Source: Polytrichum commune (Eukaryota; Streptophyta; Polytrichopsida; Polytrichales; Polytrichaceae). From it: 64,000 bases of DNA. The notes beneath the pieces were generated by a model. The model was given only the letters and a program-made list of their open reading frames with translations. It ran no database searches and was not told the origin of the DNA. The position numbers were made by a program, and so were the translations under genes. Positions 23,521 through 35,556 of the stretch are shown here, in pieces. Each line of letters begins with the position of its first letter. Within the stretch, counting starts at the first letter, position 1. Location: NCBI GenBank assembly GCA_950295325.1, contig OX485805.1, positions 6,136,501 to 6,200,500 on the forward strand, in the 5' to 3' direction.

Positions 23521-24198
23521 TTATAATTTTTGAGGGCCTTTAGGCCTTCACCTTCTAGTGTGGAAGTGAACTTGGATGGTCTTGGCCTTTTTGACCAATG
23601 AGATCTTACAATGCAATGATCACGGGTCTTCAATCTTGTGTGTGAAGTGACCCTAAGATTGACATTTCAAGTCTTATCACCGGGGTTGATATACAAAAGT
23701 TATTGGAAGTCCAAGTGGAGATTCTCTTATACTTTGAGTATATTGCATAGGCCCTTCCCTGGTGTGTTAGAAATTGAACCTACAATGGTGTCTATATTTT
23801 GGTCACACAATATAATCTCGTCGTAACACATGTTTAATTAGTAGTGGCAATGCCCAATTTGATCCAACAACCAACTTTTTTCTTTTGCCCACAACATACG
23901 AATGTCGTGCACAGTCCTACCTCTTTAATTTGACATGTTTGGGAAATGAGAACACCGTCGTATTATCGAGATGTCACAAATTTGATAACTTGTTGGACCT
24001 CTTTGTCATAATAATGAGGTAATTCATGAAAACATGCATTACATGTTTGGCCACATATATAATATAAATATTATTTCAAACATATTTACAAATATTTCTC
24101 TCATGAAATTTACATGGATTTGAAGAAGGAATAAATAGTCCGCTATTGTTGCCACTCCACAATAAAATCGCTGAAGTATAGCATGTACATCACCCATT

Positions 24199-25640
24199 GT
24201 TGTCACACCTCTATCAAGCCAACTCAAAACTGAGCAAAATTACCACCAAATGATGCGTTATTTTAATAGCTTCTCAACAATATGCCAATCGTAATGATCA
24301 CATGTCGCGCACCTCTCCATGAGGAGTGCCCGGAACACCATGGGCACAAGGGGGACCCCGGAGTGACACCCGGGACTTGTGGCGCCGTTGGTGAGAGGGC
24401 CCAAGTGATCCTAGTGTGGGTGAGGGCCCTGTGCGTTGGGAGCGCCTCCCACCCACGGAGACTAGGAGGCACGAGGGTTAGGCCATTAACTATGTGTAGC
24501 TTATGGCGTGGTGATTCTAGAATGCTCAAGAACAGCTCAATCGGATGTGTGAGCTAGGAGTTATGGCAATTTGAGTGGGGCGCTGTCCCGGGACAGCGCC
24601 CTGGTACAGCAGTGCCTGGGAGTGATTCCCGGGACTGCCAAGGTTCAAACAGGCATAACTGCCTCAATACTTGCCTGAATGGGGCAAGTGAGGAGTCCAT
24701 CGGCATCTACGTGAAGCGTAGATGAAGATGTAGTGGTTGCTTGTTAGCATCAGACATCATACAAGGAAGTTATGATGGTCTGAAGCTGCTGGGGGCTTCT
24801 AAGCCCAGCGACTAAGGGAAAATGTCTACTTGGCCCCAACTCTTGGTAGAGAGATAAGAGGTTTCTTGACGGTGGGGTAGGGGCCCCGCGTAGAGTCCTA
24901 GAGGCTTATATGGGTGAGGTGGTGTGGCCTCACCCACCCGAGGCCGAACAGCACGGCCTCCATGGGCTTTGGCCCAATGTGAGGTCAAAGTTGCCTAGTA
25001 TGGTTCGGGTTGTTGTAGTGTTGCTCCGGCAATGCGATGATCAACATAAGATGGGACTTCAATGGATGGAAGTCCACATCTAATAATTGGTTACCGATTG
25101 AGGGGTTAGTCCCGAAAGCAAAGTAGGAGGGTTGGTTCCCCTTCTATGAACTATAAGGTCCGGGGTAGGAGGAGCTAACCATTAGCATGGCGGAATGCGA
25201 AGGGTTAGCGCTCGTAACTTTTGCTAGAAATGAAAATTGGTAAGATTGTTAAAGGGACTAGCAAGGGTTGCGACATCAGATTATAATTGGCCTCACAATG
25301 TGCAAAAGAACATCGTTGTCTTGAGATCAACTTCTAAAACTCAACTAGATTTCAAATGGTCATAGCTCTACCAATACAACTCATAACTGAGCAAAACTAC
25401 CACCAAAAGAAGCGCACTTTCTATAGCTTTCCAACAATGCACAGTCAAAATGATGGGATCAAAACTAACTTCATAATGGGCAAAAGTACATTCTTGTCTT
25501 GAAATCAATTCTTAAAACTTAACAAGCCTTTACACAATCGTAACTCTGTCAATAGAACTCAAAATTGAGCAAAAATACCATAAGAAGAAATGCAATTTAA
25601 TTAGCTGCACAACAATGTGCAAACCAAAAGCAATGTAATA
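24199..25640 (+). repeat. Diverged ~180 bp tandem repeat split by a solo LTR
   Basis: Three units of about 180 bp begin near 24,199, 25,358 and 25,537. Each reads like TC(A/G)TA(G/A)CTCTACCAATACAACTC followed by AACTGAGCAAAACTACCA and AATGATG. The first unit is interrupted by the GC-rich insertion at 24,303-25,275. Confidence 0.6.
24303..25275. mobile_element. Probable solo LTR (973 bp)
   Basis: GC-rich block that starts TGTCGCGCACC and ends GGTTGCGACA, so the ends are TG...CA with an inverted TGTCGC/GCGACA. It interrupts an AT-rich tandem repeat. The five flanking bases are TCACA on the left and TCAGA on the right, a 4/5 match as expected for an aged 5-bp duplication. No protein-coding region and no second LTR are in the window, so a solo LTR is the simplest reading. 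Open frames on both strands at 24,263-24,557 are by-products of the GC content. Confidence 0.6.
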
Positions 25641-28000
25641 ATAACTGAGCTCAAAATACTCAAAAATAAATTGCGCACCTTGGTTTAGGGTTCAAGTGAA
25701 AAACTGTTGCGAAAGAAACACAAGCTAATGAGTCTTTCGATTAGGTTTCGCAATAGAAAACCTGGTTCCCTTACTTTTATGTTTTAACATCATTTTACAT
25801 TAAAAGTTTTGTTTATCCACCTTTCACATGTGAAAGTTACATAAACTTCATATTAACTATGTACTTACACATATAGGTGACCCACCATATATGCATTTAT
25901 TACCTCTATAATATAACATTGGGGTCCAAGAGTGTAGTATTAACAATGCCACAGTCGTATCATAGAGGTAGATTCTAGCTAGAAAGTCTGGTTTACAAAA
26001 TTTGTGTCATTATATTGAGTTATTATCGGGTGTCGTACTAAAGAGGTAGGACTGTACTTTTACATTGGAAGTGTTCATTGACATACGCTGTACAATGCCC
26101 TATTGTTACGAAGACTTGAAGCAGCATTATATTGTATGGCAGACAATCTTGGAGATCATATAAAAGAGCGTTGACTTAGAAGTCAGCATGGGCATCATGT
26201 AATCTCAAGCTACTTTAATGATGAACAACTAAGTTGGGTATCTATGTCCGGGAAGAACCGGCGGTTAGTTACAGATGGTATAACCAGTCGAAGTCGGAGA
26301 CTTCAGGAGAATTACCCATCATTTTAGAGGAATCTGTGGAATATACCTCAATTAAATAAAGCAATACTGAAAGATGTCAACATGTAACCGGCTGGATTTA
26401 GAATCACTAAGATCTTGACCGACTATGTCCAAAAAATTTCCTGGGCATTGTTGGGTATAAGTATCTACAAGAATTATACTCCGTTGCTTGCACTATGACA
26501 ATAATCAGTTGAGGCTCGTATATTCATTGGTCTCTAATGGAAGAGGGAATCACATATGACAATTGTTCCAATTTGTACCTCTCATCCACCCCCCCCTTCA
26601 ACCATAAGAAAACTTTCACCCTTAACTGAGTCAGCAGATGGTCCGCTAGCTAAGGGTGGCAACCCCAAGAGTACCCAAAACATTCATGTACGAGCGACAT
26701 GTTTATGCTTAGATTCAATTATAATGTTGAGGTTCCAACTACCATCAAGATGGCATGTGGTACCTTTTCAGCTTCTAAATAGAGAAAGGTAGCAGTCTCA
26801 TGCACAATTATTGATTAATGCCTAATTTGACCCATACACATGATACACATATGCTTCCCACCAGTAAATTGTGTCAATAGATTGGCAACAAAAAAAAGAA
26901 TAATTGGCTAAAGTGGTAAATTTTGGCATATGGGCCCTAACAATAAGCATTAGGTTGAAGCAAGTTTCAATGCATGGACTTGTTATTTGAAGATTTTGAG
27001 ACATGAGACATGATGAACATGTGCATTGATAGTGTGTGGAGTATTTGAAGGCATGTTGCATTGGCAATTAGTATTGTGTATGCACTTGAATGTCATGTAA
27101 TGTTGGTATATGTATTTTACATACCTATTTTAGAGATTATGAACAAGATAGTTAAAAAAAGACTGCACTACATGCTCAAAATGTGATAACCATTCTAGGC
27201 TCAATAATCATCATTATTGGGGAGAAGGGGGATCTATAAGACCATTTAATGAGCACAAGAATCTTCACGTTGATAATGAATAAAATATTCATACGAGCTC
27301 CATAAAACTAAGGGAATAGATAATGGCATCAATATGGATTTGGTAACCATCTCAAACTAATTGTACATTTTCATATCCTAGAAGTGAAGTCCACTCTAAA
27401 CTCCATAATATCATGCTTGTGGCAACCAAAGTGCACATGATATTTAGGAGTTATGCAATGTTAACCTCGATGCATGATAATAGAGAATCAGTGCAACATG
27501 TGACATTATGGAATAACACAAAGTCAACATTGCAATGATGATAATAATTACGACGATGACAATGTGATACGTGTGAGCGTGTGGTTTGAATTCTTTGGTG
27601 GGTTGCTTTAATCTTAAAACCCATGATATATGGGAGGGAACATGACAATAAGGAATGAGATTCAAATTGAGAACATCCGTTCCCGAGGGTTTTGGGATAT
27701 AAGAGAAGGGGTGACATTAAGGGGGTTGATATTACGGAGTTTATAGTGTAGTCGAAGAAATAAACCATATTAGACCCATCTACCGAACCTTAGTAGAGAT
27801 ATGCTATATAATTTGTGCACTTGGAAGGTTGGAAAATGGCAACAACTTCATGACAAAATGGTAAGCATTTTGGCATGAGATGGGTGATGACTTGATGATG
27901 ATGAGCAGCAGGCCGAGGTTAAACCCTAGAAAATTCTGCTTCGTGTTGAGCTTCTTTCTTCTTCATCTTCTTGAATCTTCCCCACCTGCAGACTTTACCG
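25640..28000. other. Gene-free AT-rich spacer
   Basis: Apart from MITE copy 2 I see no gene or structured RNA. Short open frames lack codon structure or recognisable domains. Confidence 0.55.
26242..26449 (+). mobile_element. Mutator-like MITE, copy 2 (208 bp, 9-bp TSD)
   Basis: Flanked by a perfect 9-bp duplication GTTGGGTAT at 26,233-26,241 and 26,450-26,458. Interior matches copy 1 (GACTTCAGGA, ATTTTAGAGGAAT, GGAATATACCTC, GATCTTGACCGACTATGTCC). Ends CTATGTCCGGGAA and TTCCTGGGCATT are imperfect inverted repeats. Confidence 0.82.
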
Positions 28001-28468
28001 ACCACCGCCGTTCTCTCGCCGGCTTTGGAGCATCGAAAGGTCGCTAGCTGTAATTATAAGTAGAAAAGGATAACCCGGATCAAGAGTCACGTTGGTGCCA
28101 TTCGGATGGATGGATGGATCGATTCACGGTGATTGCTGCTGCCAGGATTCATATTGTTGTCGCACCTGCGCCGCTTGTCGCACTAGGCAACAAAACAAAA
28201 CGCCAGTGATGGCATTCAATCTCGATCATGGCGGACGACAGACCTCGTTTTCTTCCCCCAATATCCATCCCGTCTCCCACTGCGCTCTGCCTCTTCCGTC
28301 CTCTCTAACGAATTCGCACTGCGTGCCTACACTTAAGTGAAATTGCACCTCTTCCTTCAACTCCGCCTCCTCCTCCTCATCGTCACGTGTGCATGGGCAC
28401 AAACTTTGTGACCCACTTCACATGTTTCCTGTAATCGATGCATCCAGGAGGAAAAGAAAGCATAAGCT

Positions 28469-28935
28469 TAGCCTAGTCTTAAGGTGCGAGCCAGCAGCTT
28501 CCAGGGATTATTACACCGTTACCGAATCAGAGGAGGAGGCCGGAGGAGCAAGGTCGACATTGTGCGAGATTCCAAGTGTTGGGCTTACTTGGAAGTTGGG
28601 CTTATTGGGTGCGAGGATTTCAGGGACTCTCCAATTTCTCATGTGGATTAATTGGGAGGAAGCAGGAGCAACAGATAACTGAACTTAGCTTAGGTGTAAG
28701 CCAGAAGCTTCCAGGGATTGTACCTTGACTGAAACAGCAGAGGAGGAGAAGCAGCCGGAGTGGGTCGACATTGCTTTGCTTAGATTTCGAGTGTTGGAGT
28801 TTAAGTTTGTTGGTTGTTGCGAGCATTTGATGAGTGTGGACGCTTTCTGGGACACTCGGACATTTGTGTCGTGGATTGAGGAGGAGGTAAGCTTAGGTGC
28901 GAGCTTCTTCCAGGGATTATACCATTACTGAACAG
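28469..28935 (+). repeat. Three imperfect ~205 bp tandem units upstream of the RCC1 gene
   Basis: Each unit carries AGCTTAGGTGCGAGCC..CTTCCAGGGATT followed by CAGAGGAGGAGGCCGGAG and GACATTG. The CCAGGG landmark is at about 28,501, 28,711 and 28,910, a spacing of about 210 and 200. The array ends about 100 bp before the predicted start codon and so probably lies in the promoter or 5' UTR. Confidence 0.75.
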
Positions 28936-29074
28936 CAGAGAAGGAGGCCGGAGCTGAGCTGTGGACATTGTTGGAGATTGAGAGAGAGTGTTGGGCTTAA
29001 GTGACTTGGGCTTGCTGAGTTTGAGCATTTCATGATACACTCGCAGTCGCTGCAGCTTGGGAGTAATTAGAGGT

Positions 29075-32000
29075 ATGGCGGGTGGAGAAGACCCACGTGC
29101 GGTGACGGTGGTGCAAGTGGCGGCAGGCGAAGCTCACACTCTCGCTCTCACAGGTGCTCATCATATGCCTTAAGCTCAACCTATTTCTCAATGTTTCTCC
29201 ATGATCTACCTTTTCCTTTGCAAAATCTTATAAAAGTGCAAAATCTTGGAAATCCATAGCTCTTTGTTTTCAATCCCAGTGGATGCCTCCCTTTCCCTCT
29301 GCCCTTCTTGATGCTTTCACAAGAATGCATTGTTCAAGAATGACTCTCTTTGACATCGTTCCTTGTTCAACGTATGCCTCTCTTGTATGGTACATTCAAT
29401 GCTCTTGAAGTAGTCTCTTCCTTGAAAGTAGGATCGGTGATGGCGTTGTATGTCCCTCCTTCCAAAGGATGAACATTGCAGAAGAACATGCGTAAAATTG
29501 GCTTATGTATTTATTTTTCATTCTTTTGTCATTTGCGGTCCTTGGGTTCAGCTAAGGGTTAGGATGTTGGAAGGAATTTCTTGTGAGAATACTGTCTTTC
29601 AGAGTTGTTGGTTGTTGTCTTTCTGCCGCATTTCACCTTCTTTACTGATTAAGTTCTTGATACCCGGAGCTTTCAAACTCAGATGTGGACAACCAAATTG
29701 TTGGTTTTCATTGTGTCTGTGCACACGAAGGTGTAATTTGTTGAATCGAGGATGACTGAATCGGCTACCTCCTCACTTGAGTCGAGGCTCTGCCGAAGAA
29801 TTTGCAAACAGATGGATGGGGTCATTGATGACAAGGTTCCTCCGGTTCTGGGGACTTTTGTACGTTTTTGTATATCGTTCCTTCAATGTGGCTAGAATTC
29901 ATCTCCGGAACATCTTAAATTCGAACTGACATATCTGGACACAAGAAATGGTGATTTTGAATGCGCGCTCAAATTCTGATATTGCGATCAAATGTATTTC
30001 AGCAAGCGGCAGTGTCTATGGATGGGGTCGAGGACTGGGGCATTTGGGAGCTGGAGTTGCCCAAGACAAGCTTGCTCCAACTCTGATTGAAATTGTCCTG
30101 CCATCAGAAGATGATGAAATTTCCTCCCAGAGCTCTCAGTCTGAGAAAACCAGGGGAGAGAGCATGCAGAGGGATTACAGAGAGGCCCAGAAGTACAGAA
30201 TCACACAAATTGCTGCGGGGGCATACCACAGCCTTGCTCTAGCAGGTGCAACCCCATCTTGCTATCTGGAACTGACTCCCCTTGAATGAATTGAACATAA
30301 CATCTGCTGATTCTGAGCTTCCAGAACTAAGAATCTCTGTGAGGAATCACGTATGAAAGCTACACACTCCAATTGTGCACATGTTTCTTTATACAATTTT
30401 ACTGAAGGATTCCTCCCTGCGTGGTTGGATGTGTATTTGCAGGTGATGGGACGATGTTCTCGTGGGGATTCAATGCCTGTATCCAATTCACTGACTTCCT
30501 TATTGAGAATTCTTCGATTCGATCCTTCTCATTTCACTGTCAATTTGTGCTTCTGGATATGTTGTTTGAGTTTCTTGGTGTTTTATCATTGAACTCGAAA
30601 CTTGTTTGTTGCAAGTTTAATCGGAGGTCAGGAAGTAAAGAGTCACGTGGATTACATAGGATTCAAACGTGTGAAGTGCCAGTTCTTAATTGAAATATGG
30701 ACGGCCAGCTTGGCCGTGGTCAGGGCGCATCATATCCTGCACCAATTGTTTTTCCAGAGGAATACAATGGCAAGGCTCTCAAGGTAATCGTCCCCATTTA
30801 ACTCCTAAACTATAATGCAATCCGTTGAGAAATCTGGAAGTCTGTCACATTGCTAATATTGTCAGCACTTTCATCAAATTTCCAGAATGTGCTGGTGGAG
30901 GCTGGATCAATAGCCCCCTGAATCCTAATTCAATTTGTTTATGAGAAATCTGGAAAGTGTGTCACATTGCTAACATCATAAGCACTTGTGTCAAATCTTG
31001 AGATTTTGCTGGTGGAAGCTGGATCGATAACCCCTTAAAGCCTAATTCAGTCTGTTGTTGAGAAACCTGGAAGTGTGTCACATTGCTAAAATCATCAGCA
31101 CTTCTATCAAATTTTCAGATTGTGCTGGTGGTAGCTGGATCAAGTAACCCCCAAACCCTAATTCAATCTGTTGTTGAGAAAACTAGAAGTGTGTCACATT
31201 GTAAACATCAGCATTTCTGTCAATTTTCAGATTGTGCTGGTGGAAGCTGAATTTTAACATCCTAAGGCCTAATTGAAATCTGTTTTTGAGAAACCTGGAA
31301 GTGTGTCACATTTGCTAACATCATCAGCGCTTCTGTCAAATTTTCAGATTGTGCTGGTGGAAGCTGGATCGATGATCTCATGTGCAGTGGATCAAGAAGG
31401 TGGCTTGTGGCTGTGGGGTGCAGTTCCCCCGCCAACTGCAGATTCCAATGCAAGCAACACGTTTAACTTTGCAAACATTCAGAGGCCAGAACGGGTGCAT
31501 GCTCTGTTCGGGCAGAAGGTTTGCAGAGTGGCATGTGGATCAGAGCACATTCTGGCACTTGTAGAGGCAAAAGGAGATTCTGTCGATTGCTATGTCTGGG
31601 GCAGCAATTCTTATGGCCAGCTTGGTCTCGGAGACATTGAGCCACGTGCAATCCCAACTTTTAATTCTTTCTTCACATCCTCCCAGGCAGGTGCTGTAAT
31701 TGATCTTGCTTGTGGTGCTTTCCACAGCGCCATTGTAACCCTAACTGGTGATGAAGTATCCGACCTTGGCCCAGAACCTGTATCTTCACCTATGCTTAGG
31801 AAAATGCAGCAATCTCCACAATTACTGGCTCAAGTCACGGCTTCTCCAAAACTGCGAGGATATGCTCATGACCAGCAGTACATTGAAGCCATGGCATCAT
31901 CAAAGGTTTACCCTCGACCGGGTGATCGGTATCCAGGTTACCCGTACCCAGGTGCAAGCAATGGAGCATCTGGAAACCACAGTGGCTACAGCTTCCACAG

Positions 32001-34761
32001 CGATGCGAGCACGTCTCCAAAATTGAGCTCACGAGGCTCGTCACAAGTCTCCATGACTGGAATGGGGGTTAGGGGTCCAGGGAAGAAGGAGGAAGGAGGG
32101 AGAGTGTCCATCTGCTGGACTTTTGGACAGGGAGAGAATGGCCAATTAGGTCATGGCTCGACTGCAAATTCAGCTGTTCCTAACCCTGTTGAGAGGTTGC
32201 CTGCTCAAGAACGCATCCAAGCCGTTGTCTGTGGCCTCTTCCACATGGGAGTCGTCTTGGAAACCGGTGATGTTTGGGTTTGGGGCATGGAAGGCGGTCT
32301 TGGAGTATGTCCAGGGATAGGACCCCCAGGTTCACGCAGCGGAGACACGCTCATTCCGGTTCGAGTCTTTGGCGAGTCGTCGGCTGAGTGCCATCCGATG
32401 ACTGGATGCAAGGGAATTGCGTGTGGAGCCGCGCACACAGTGACAGTCTCAAATAGCGGGCGTGACATCTGGGCATGGGGTCGTGGCCAAAGTGGAGTCC
32501 TTGGCCTAGGGCATGCTTCTGACAGTTGGTTTCCGTGTCCGGTTGTGTGGCCGCCGGGATCAATCGTCTCAAAGGAGGTGCCACACGTTGATGAAGCTCC
32601 GCCATTTTACGAACCGCCTCGGAAGTCTCACCGCGCGTCGAGTCGAGCCGGCTCGAAAGGTAGGGCGGATGAGATTAAGTCGTTCCTGCAAGAAGTGGAG
32701 GAACCGAAACCTCTGAGGGGCGATAGGAAACCGGTGGATTTCACTCGACCACCGACAAGAAGATCAGAAGATGACTATCGGCTTCCTCAGCATCAGCAAG
32801 ATTACGAAGAACTGAGAGCTTCCTTCGCAACAGAAACAGGTGTGATTATCTGGCTCAACAGAAACAAGATGTTTTTTTGGTTTTTAGGGCTTGTCCAAAT
32901 AGAATTGTTTTGTTTTGGAGCCTTCATTTTTGTGTAAGGGGATCTTTTTAATCTTTGTGGACCTTTTTTAAGGGGTCATTTCTACACAATTGAGGGTTGT
33001 AGGTTACTGGCTTTGTCTGTGTTGTTGAGGGAGAAGTAGAGATCATAAGGTGCATTGATGACAACCACAACTGCGACTATTACTCACTTTATCAACTGTA
33101 ACGTTACAAGGTGTAGTTGTAGTTGAGGGTGGTTGTGATGATAGTTGTAGTTTATGTTTCTTTCATTCTATTTTGGTTGCCGTTACACTGTGTGGCAATG
33201 GGGGAGAACTTCAAGGCCAAAGCATGGGAGAGTGTTTGTAGCAGGCAATTGCTCTTGGACAAACTTTGCACTAGAATCTATATTCCATGAATTGCACTAA
33301 TAAGAAGGATGACAATTGAGGTCAAAATCACTCTTCAACTACACCTCATGTATAAACCAATATAGTATTGTAGTTGTGGTTGAAGGTGGAGTAGTTATGT
33401 GTTAATGCCTCTTCATGCAGGGGGATGGTAACCTAATGTGTTTGGGTGCATTGATAGGAATGGAGACTGCGAGCAGACTTAGCGTGAGCACAAGTTACGG
33501 GGATTTGCACTCGCAGTCCGACGATGTGAGTGCTTTGAAAGCAGAACTGGCGAGGTGTCGACGGTACACGGAGACTCTTCATGCTGCAATTTATGGAGGA
33601 CTTGAGGCCTTTGCTTATCAAATGCCACGAGATAACATGTACACAGACAGTAGCGGTGATGGAAGAAGCTCACATCAGGGTCGCACCAATGCAATCGACG
33701 CCAAAAGCAATACACTTCAGGATTGGCATCGATGCCTGGAAGCGGCACCAGATCAAGAGTTGGTATGTTACAGCCCTGATATGTTGCAGTACCGTGTCTA
33801 AGAAATCAATATCCACACATCCATGATCTGTTTGAGAGTATTCTTGTTTCTGGAGTGGTCTTCATGCACAATTATGAGATGACATAGTTCGCATGGATGT
33901 CTTAGAAATATTCAGATAGGTGAGGAATAAGCATTTCTATTCTACCAGGCGGGCATCAGAGAGTCAAGTCTAGCAACTGATCAGTTGCAAGTCAGCTTGA
34001 GTCTGGAAAGAGTCAAGTCCTTCCTGTTTTTCATTAAATCCATGCATGATATTTATTTTGAGCGTATCCAACACCCATCATTCAAATTCTATGAAGAAGT
34101 TTTGTTTCTCCATAAATGCATCTGTGTTCAAGTGAGCTTGGGGTAGTGATCTTCATCAACAATTATGACATCACACAGTTCAGATGCAGATCTTTGAAGT
34201 AACTTACTCAGATAGGTGAGTGTGTGCCCAAAAGAGGAATAAGCATTCTTATTCTACAGTGTGGGCTTCTTCTGAAAAAACAACCGATCAAAGTAAGCTG
34301 GAGTATGGGAAGAATCAAGCCTTGGCTATAAGTCTTTTGCATTAGATCTGAGCGGCAATAGGTACCCAGATTGAGTTTTTTTTGCAAAACCCATTATTTT
34401 AACCATAGGAAGATCTGTATCTCCACGAAGGCCTCTGTGTTCAAGTGAGCTTGGTCATTTGCAGGTCAAGTTGGAGCATTTTTACAAAAGCATGCGAAAT
34501 CGATTGAAAGATGTCTTGTTCCAAAGAAGGATGGAGGATTGGTGTCGACGCTGTATGTCCACCTTGTCGACATCGGCATATCATGAACCACCTCCAGTGC
34601 GAGACCCTTCTTCAGCTCCATGCACTCCTGCCCTTCCAGGCCCAACCGAGTTAGCTCTCCGGATGTCAGGCATAATGTCAGACCAAGGCGAGGTTCTTCC
34701 TCCTGCTGCCTTAGCGGCCTCCATTGCAGAATTCAAATTACGCTCCCAAAATTGCAGATGA
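29075..34761 (+). CDS. RCC1-repeat protein (UVR8-like beta-propeller family), seven exons
   Basis: Predicted exons: 29,075-29,153; 30,003-30,245; 30,443-30,478; 30,701-30,783; 31,348-32,839; 33,458-33,762; 34,465-34,761. All junction phases agree, giving about 844 residues. RCC1 signatures recur: VAAGEAHTLAL, VYGWGRGLGHLGAG, IAAGAYHSLALAG, WGSNSYGQLGLGD, FGQGENGQLGHG, VWGMEGGLG, WAWGRGQSGVLGLG. So this is a seven-bladed propeller scaffold for protein binding. After the propeller come a Ser/Pro-rich linker and a C-terminal segment with likely helices (VSALKAELARCRRYTETLHAAIYGG; VKLEHFYKSMRNRLKDVLF). Most introns are GT-AG. The 30,479-30,700 intron looks U12-type. Intron 4 (30,784-31,347) is a tandem repeat of its own 3' boundary. 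The start ATG opens a typical first blade strand and follows a stop-rich leader. The exact partner or pathway cannot be read from sequence. Confidence 0.85.
30479..30700 (+). other. Candidate U12-type (minor spliceosome) intron in the RCC1 gene
   Basis: Donor GTATCCAAT matches the U12 donor core (A/G)TATCC. A branch-like TTCTTAAT lies with its A about 11 bases before position 30,700. No in-frame AG acceptor is available. Joining position 30,478 to 30,701 keeps the frame and gives the expected RCC1 motif (WGFNAYGQLGRG), which would make the intron end in GG. Alternatives are an assembly error or a different acceptor. Confidence 0.45.
30826..31380 (+). repeat. Five tandem ~115 bp copies of an intron/exon boundary
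   Basis: Units of 112-117 bp each contain GAAACCTGGAAGTGTGTCACATTGC, CAGCACTTCTGTCAAATTTTCAG and ATTGTGCTGGTGGAAGCTGG-like blocks. The acceptor-plus-exon landmark starts at 30,886, 31,003, 31,119, 31,231 and 31,348. Only the last continues into the long exon 5; the four earlier ones run into stops or frameshifts. The array makes up almost the whole intron before exon 5. Confidence 0.9.
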
Positions 34762-35556
34762 GCTGTATCCCAATTCTTTTGAGTTTCACTTGAAGAACAC
34801 ATGTTGGGTCTCCAAGGCATGGCATTCCCATCTTGCTTGCACATATTCAACCAGTCCAGGGATCATCTACAAAGATATTGTGTGGGGAAGCTGTTTTACT
34901 ATTGCTGGAGATTCAACCCTGATAGTCCTGACTGGACGCAGGAAGCACTGCTTTGTTTCTCTACTTTCCCACATGGAGGGCCCATGGAGGTGTGTATTTT
35001 CCTGCGCTGAAGGGCTGACTGTTTTTGAGAAGGTCGATATGCCTTCTTTGTGACTGCGTAGTCACATGACTCTCATCACCAAAATGGTGAATGAATTGGT
35101 CTTTGACAATGCAACGTCAGTAAGCAATGTATTAAAAAGACATTGGGGAGCAAAGCATAGAAGCTTTTAAATATCTGGCAGGGACCCTCACCTGGGCATC
35201 TTATTGCTGGTTACCAAGAGGGATCAAATGGTGATGTTTCATCATGACCTAGTGCTAGCTTATGAAAGTTGCATTTGGATGTGGTAATGCGGAGGAAGTA
35301 AATACCTTCACAGTTTAGGAAAGCAATGGATGTTGCTGGCATTCAGTACCTAGTACATTACAATACTCTCTCTGTTTTAGCAATGTACTGGTTTTCTCAT
35401 TGATTTCTTAGATGGATTTATTTGTTGGTTCATTCCTTTGCAGTCTATGATTTTGGCTCTGTTTCTCGGGTTTTGCTAGTTAATGTAGTTTCGAGGGTGC
35501 ATTGCCCATCTTGAACCCATTAGAAATGCTATCAATAAAAATTGATGCAATTTCAG

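Noticed and set aside
24263-24557. Pair of overlapping ORFs on both strands
   Set aside because: They lie in the GC-rich solo LTR; low stop density is compositional.
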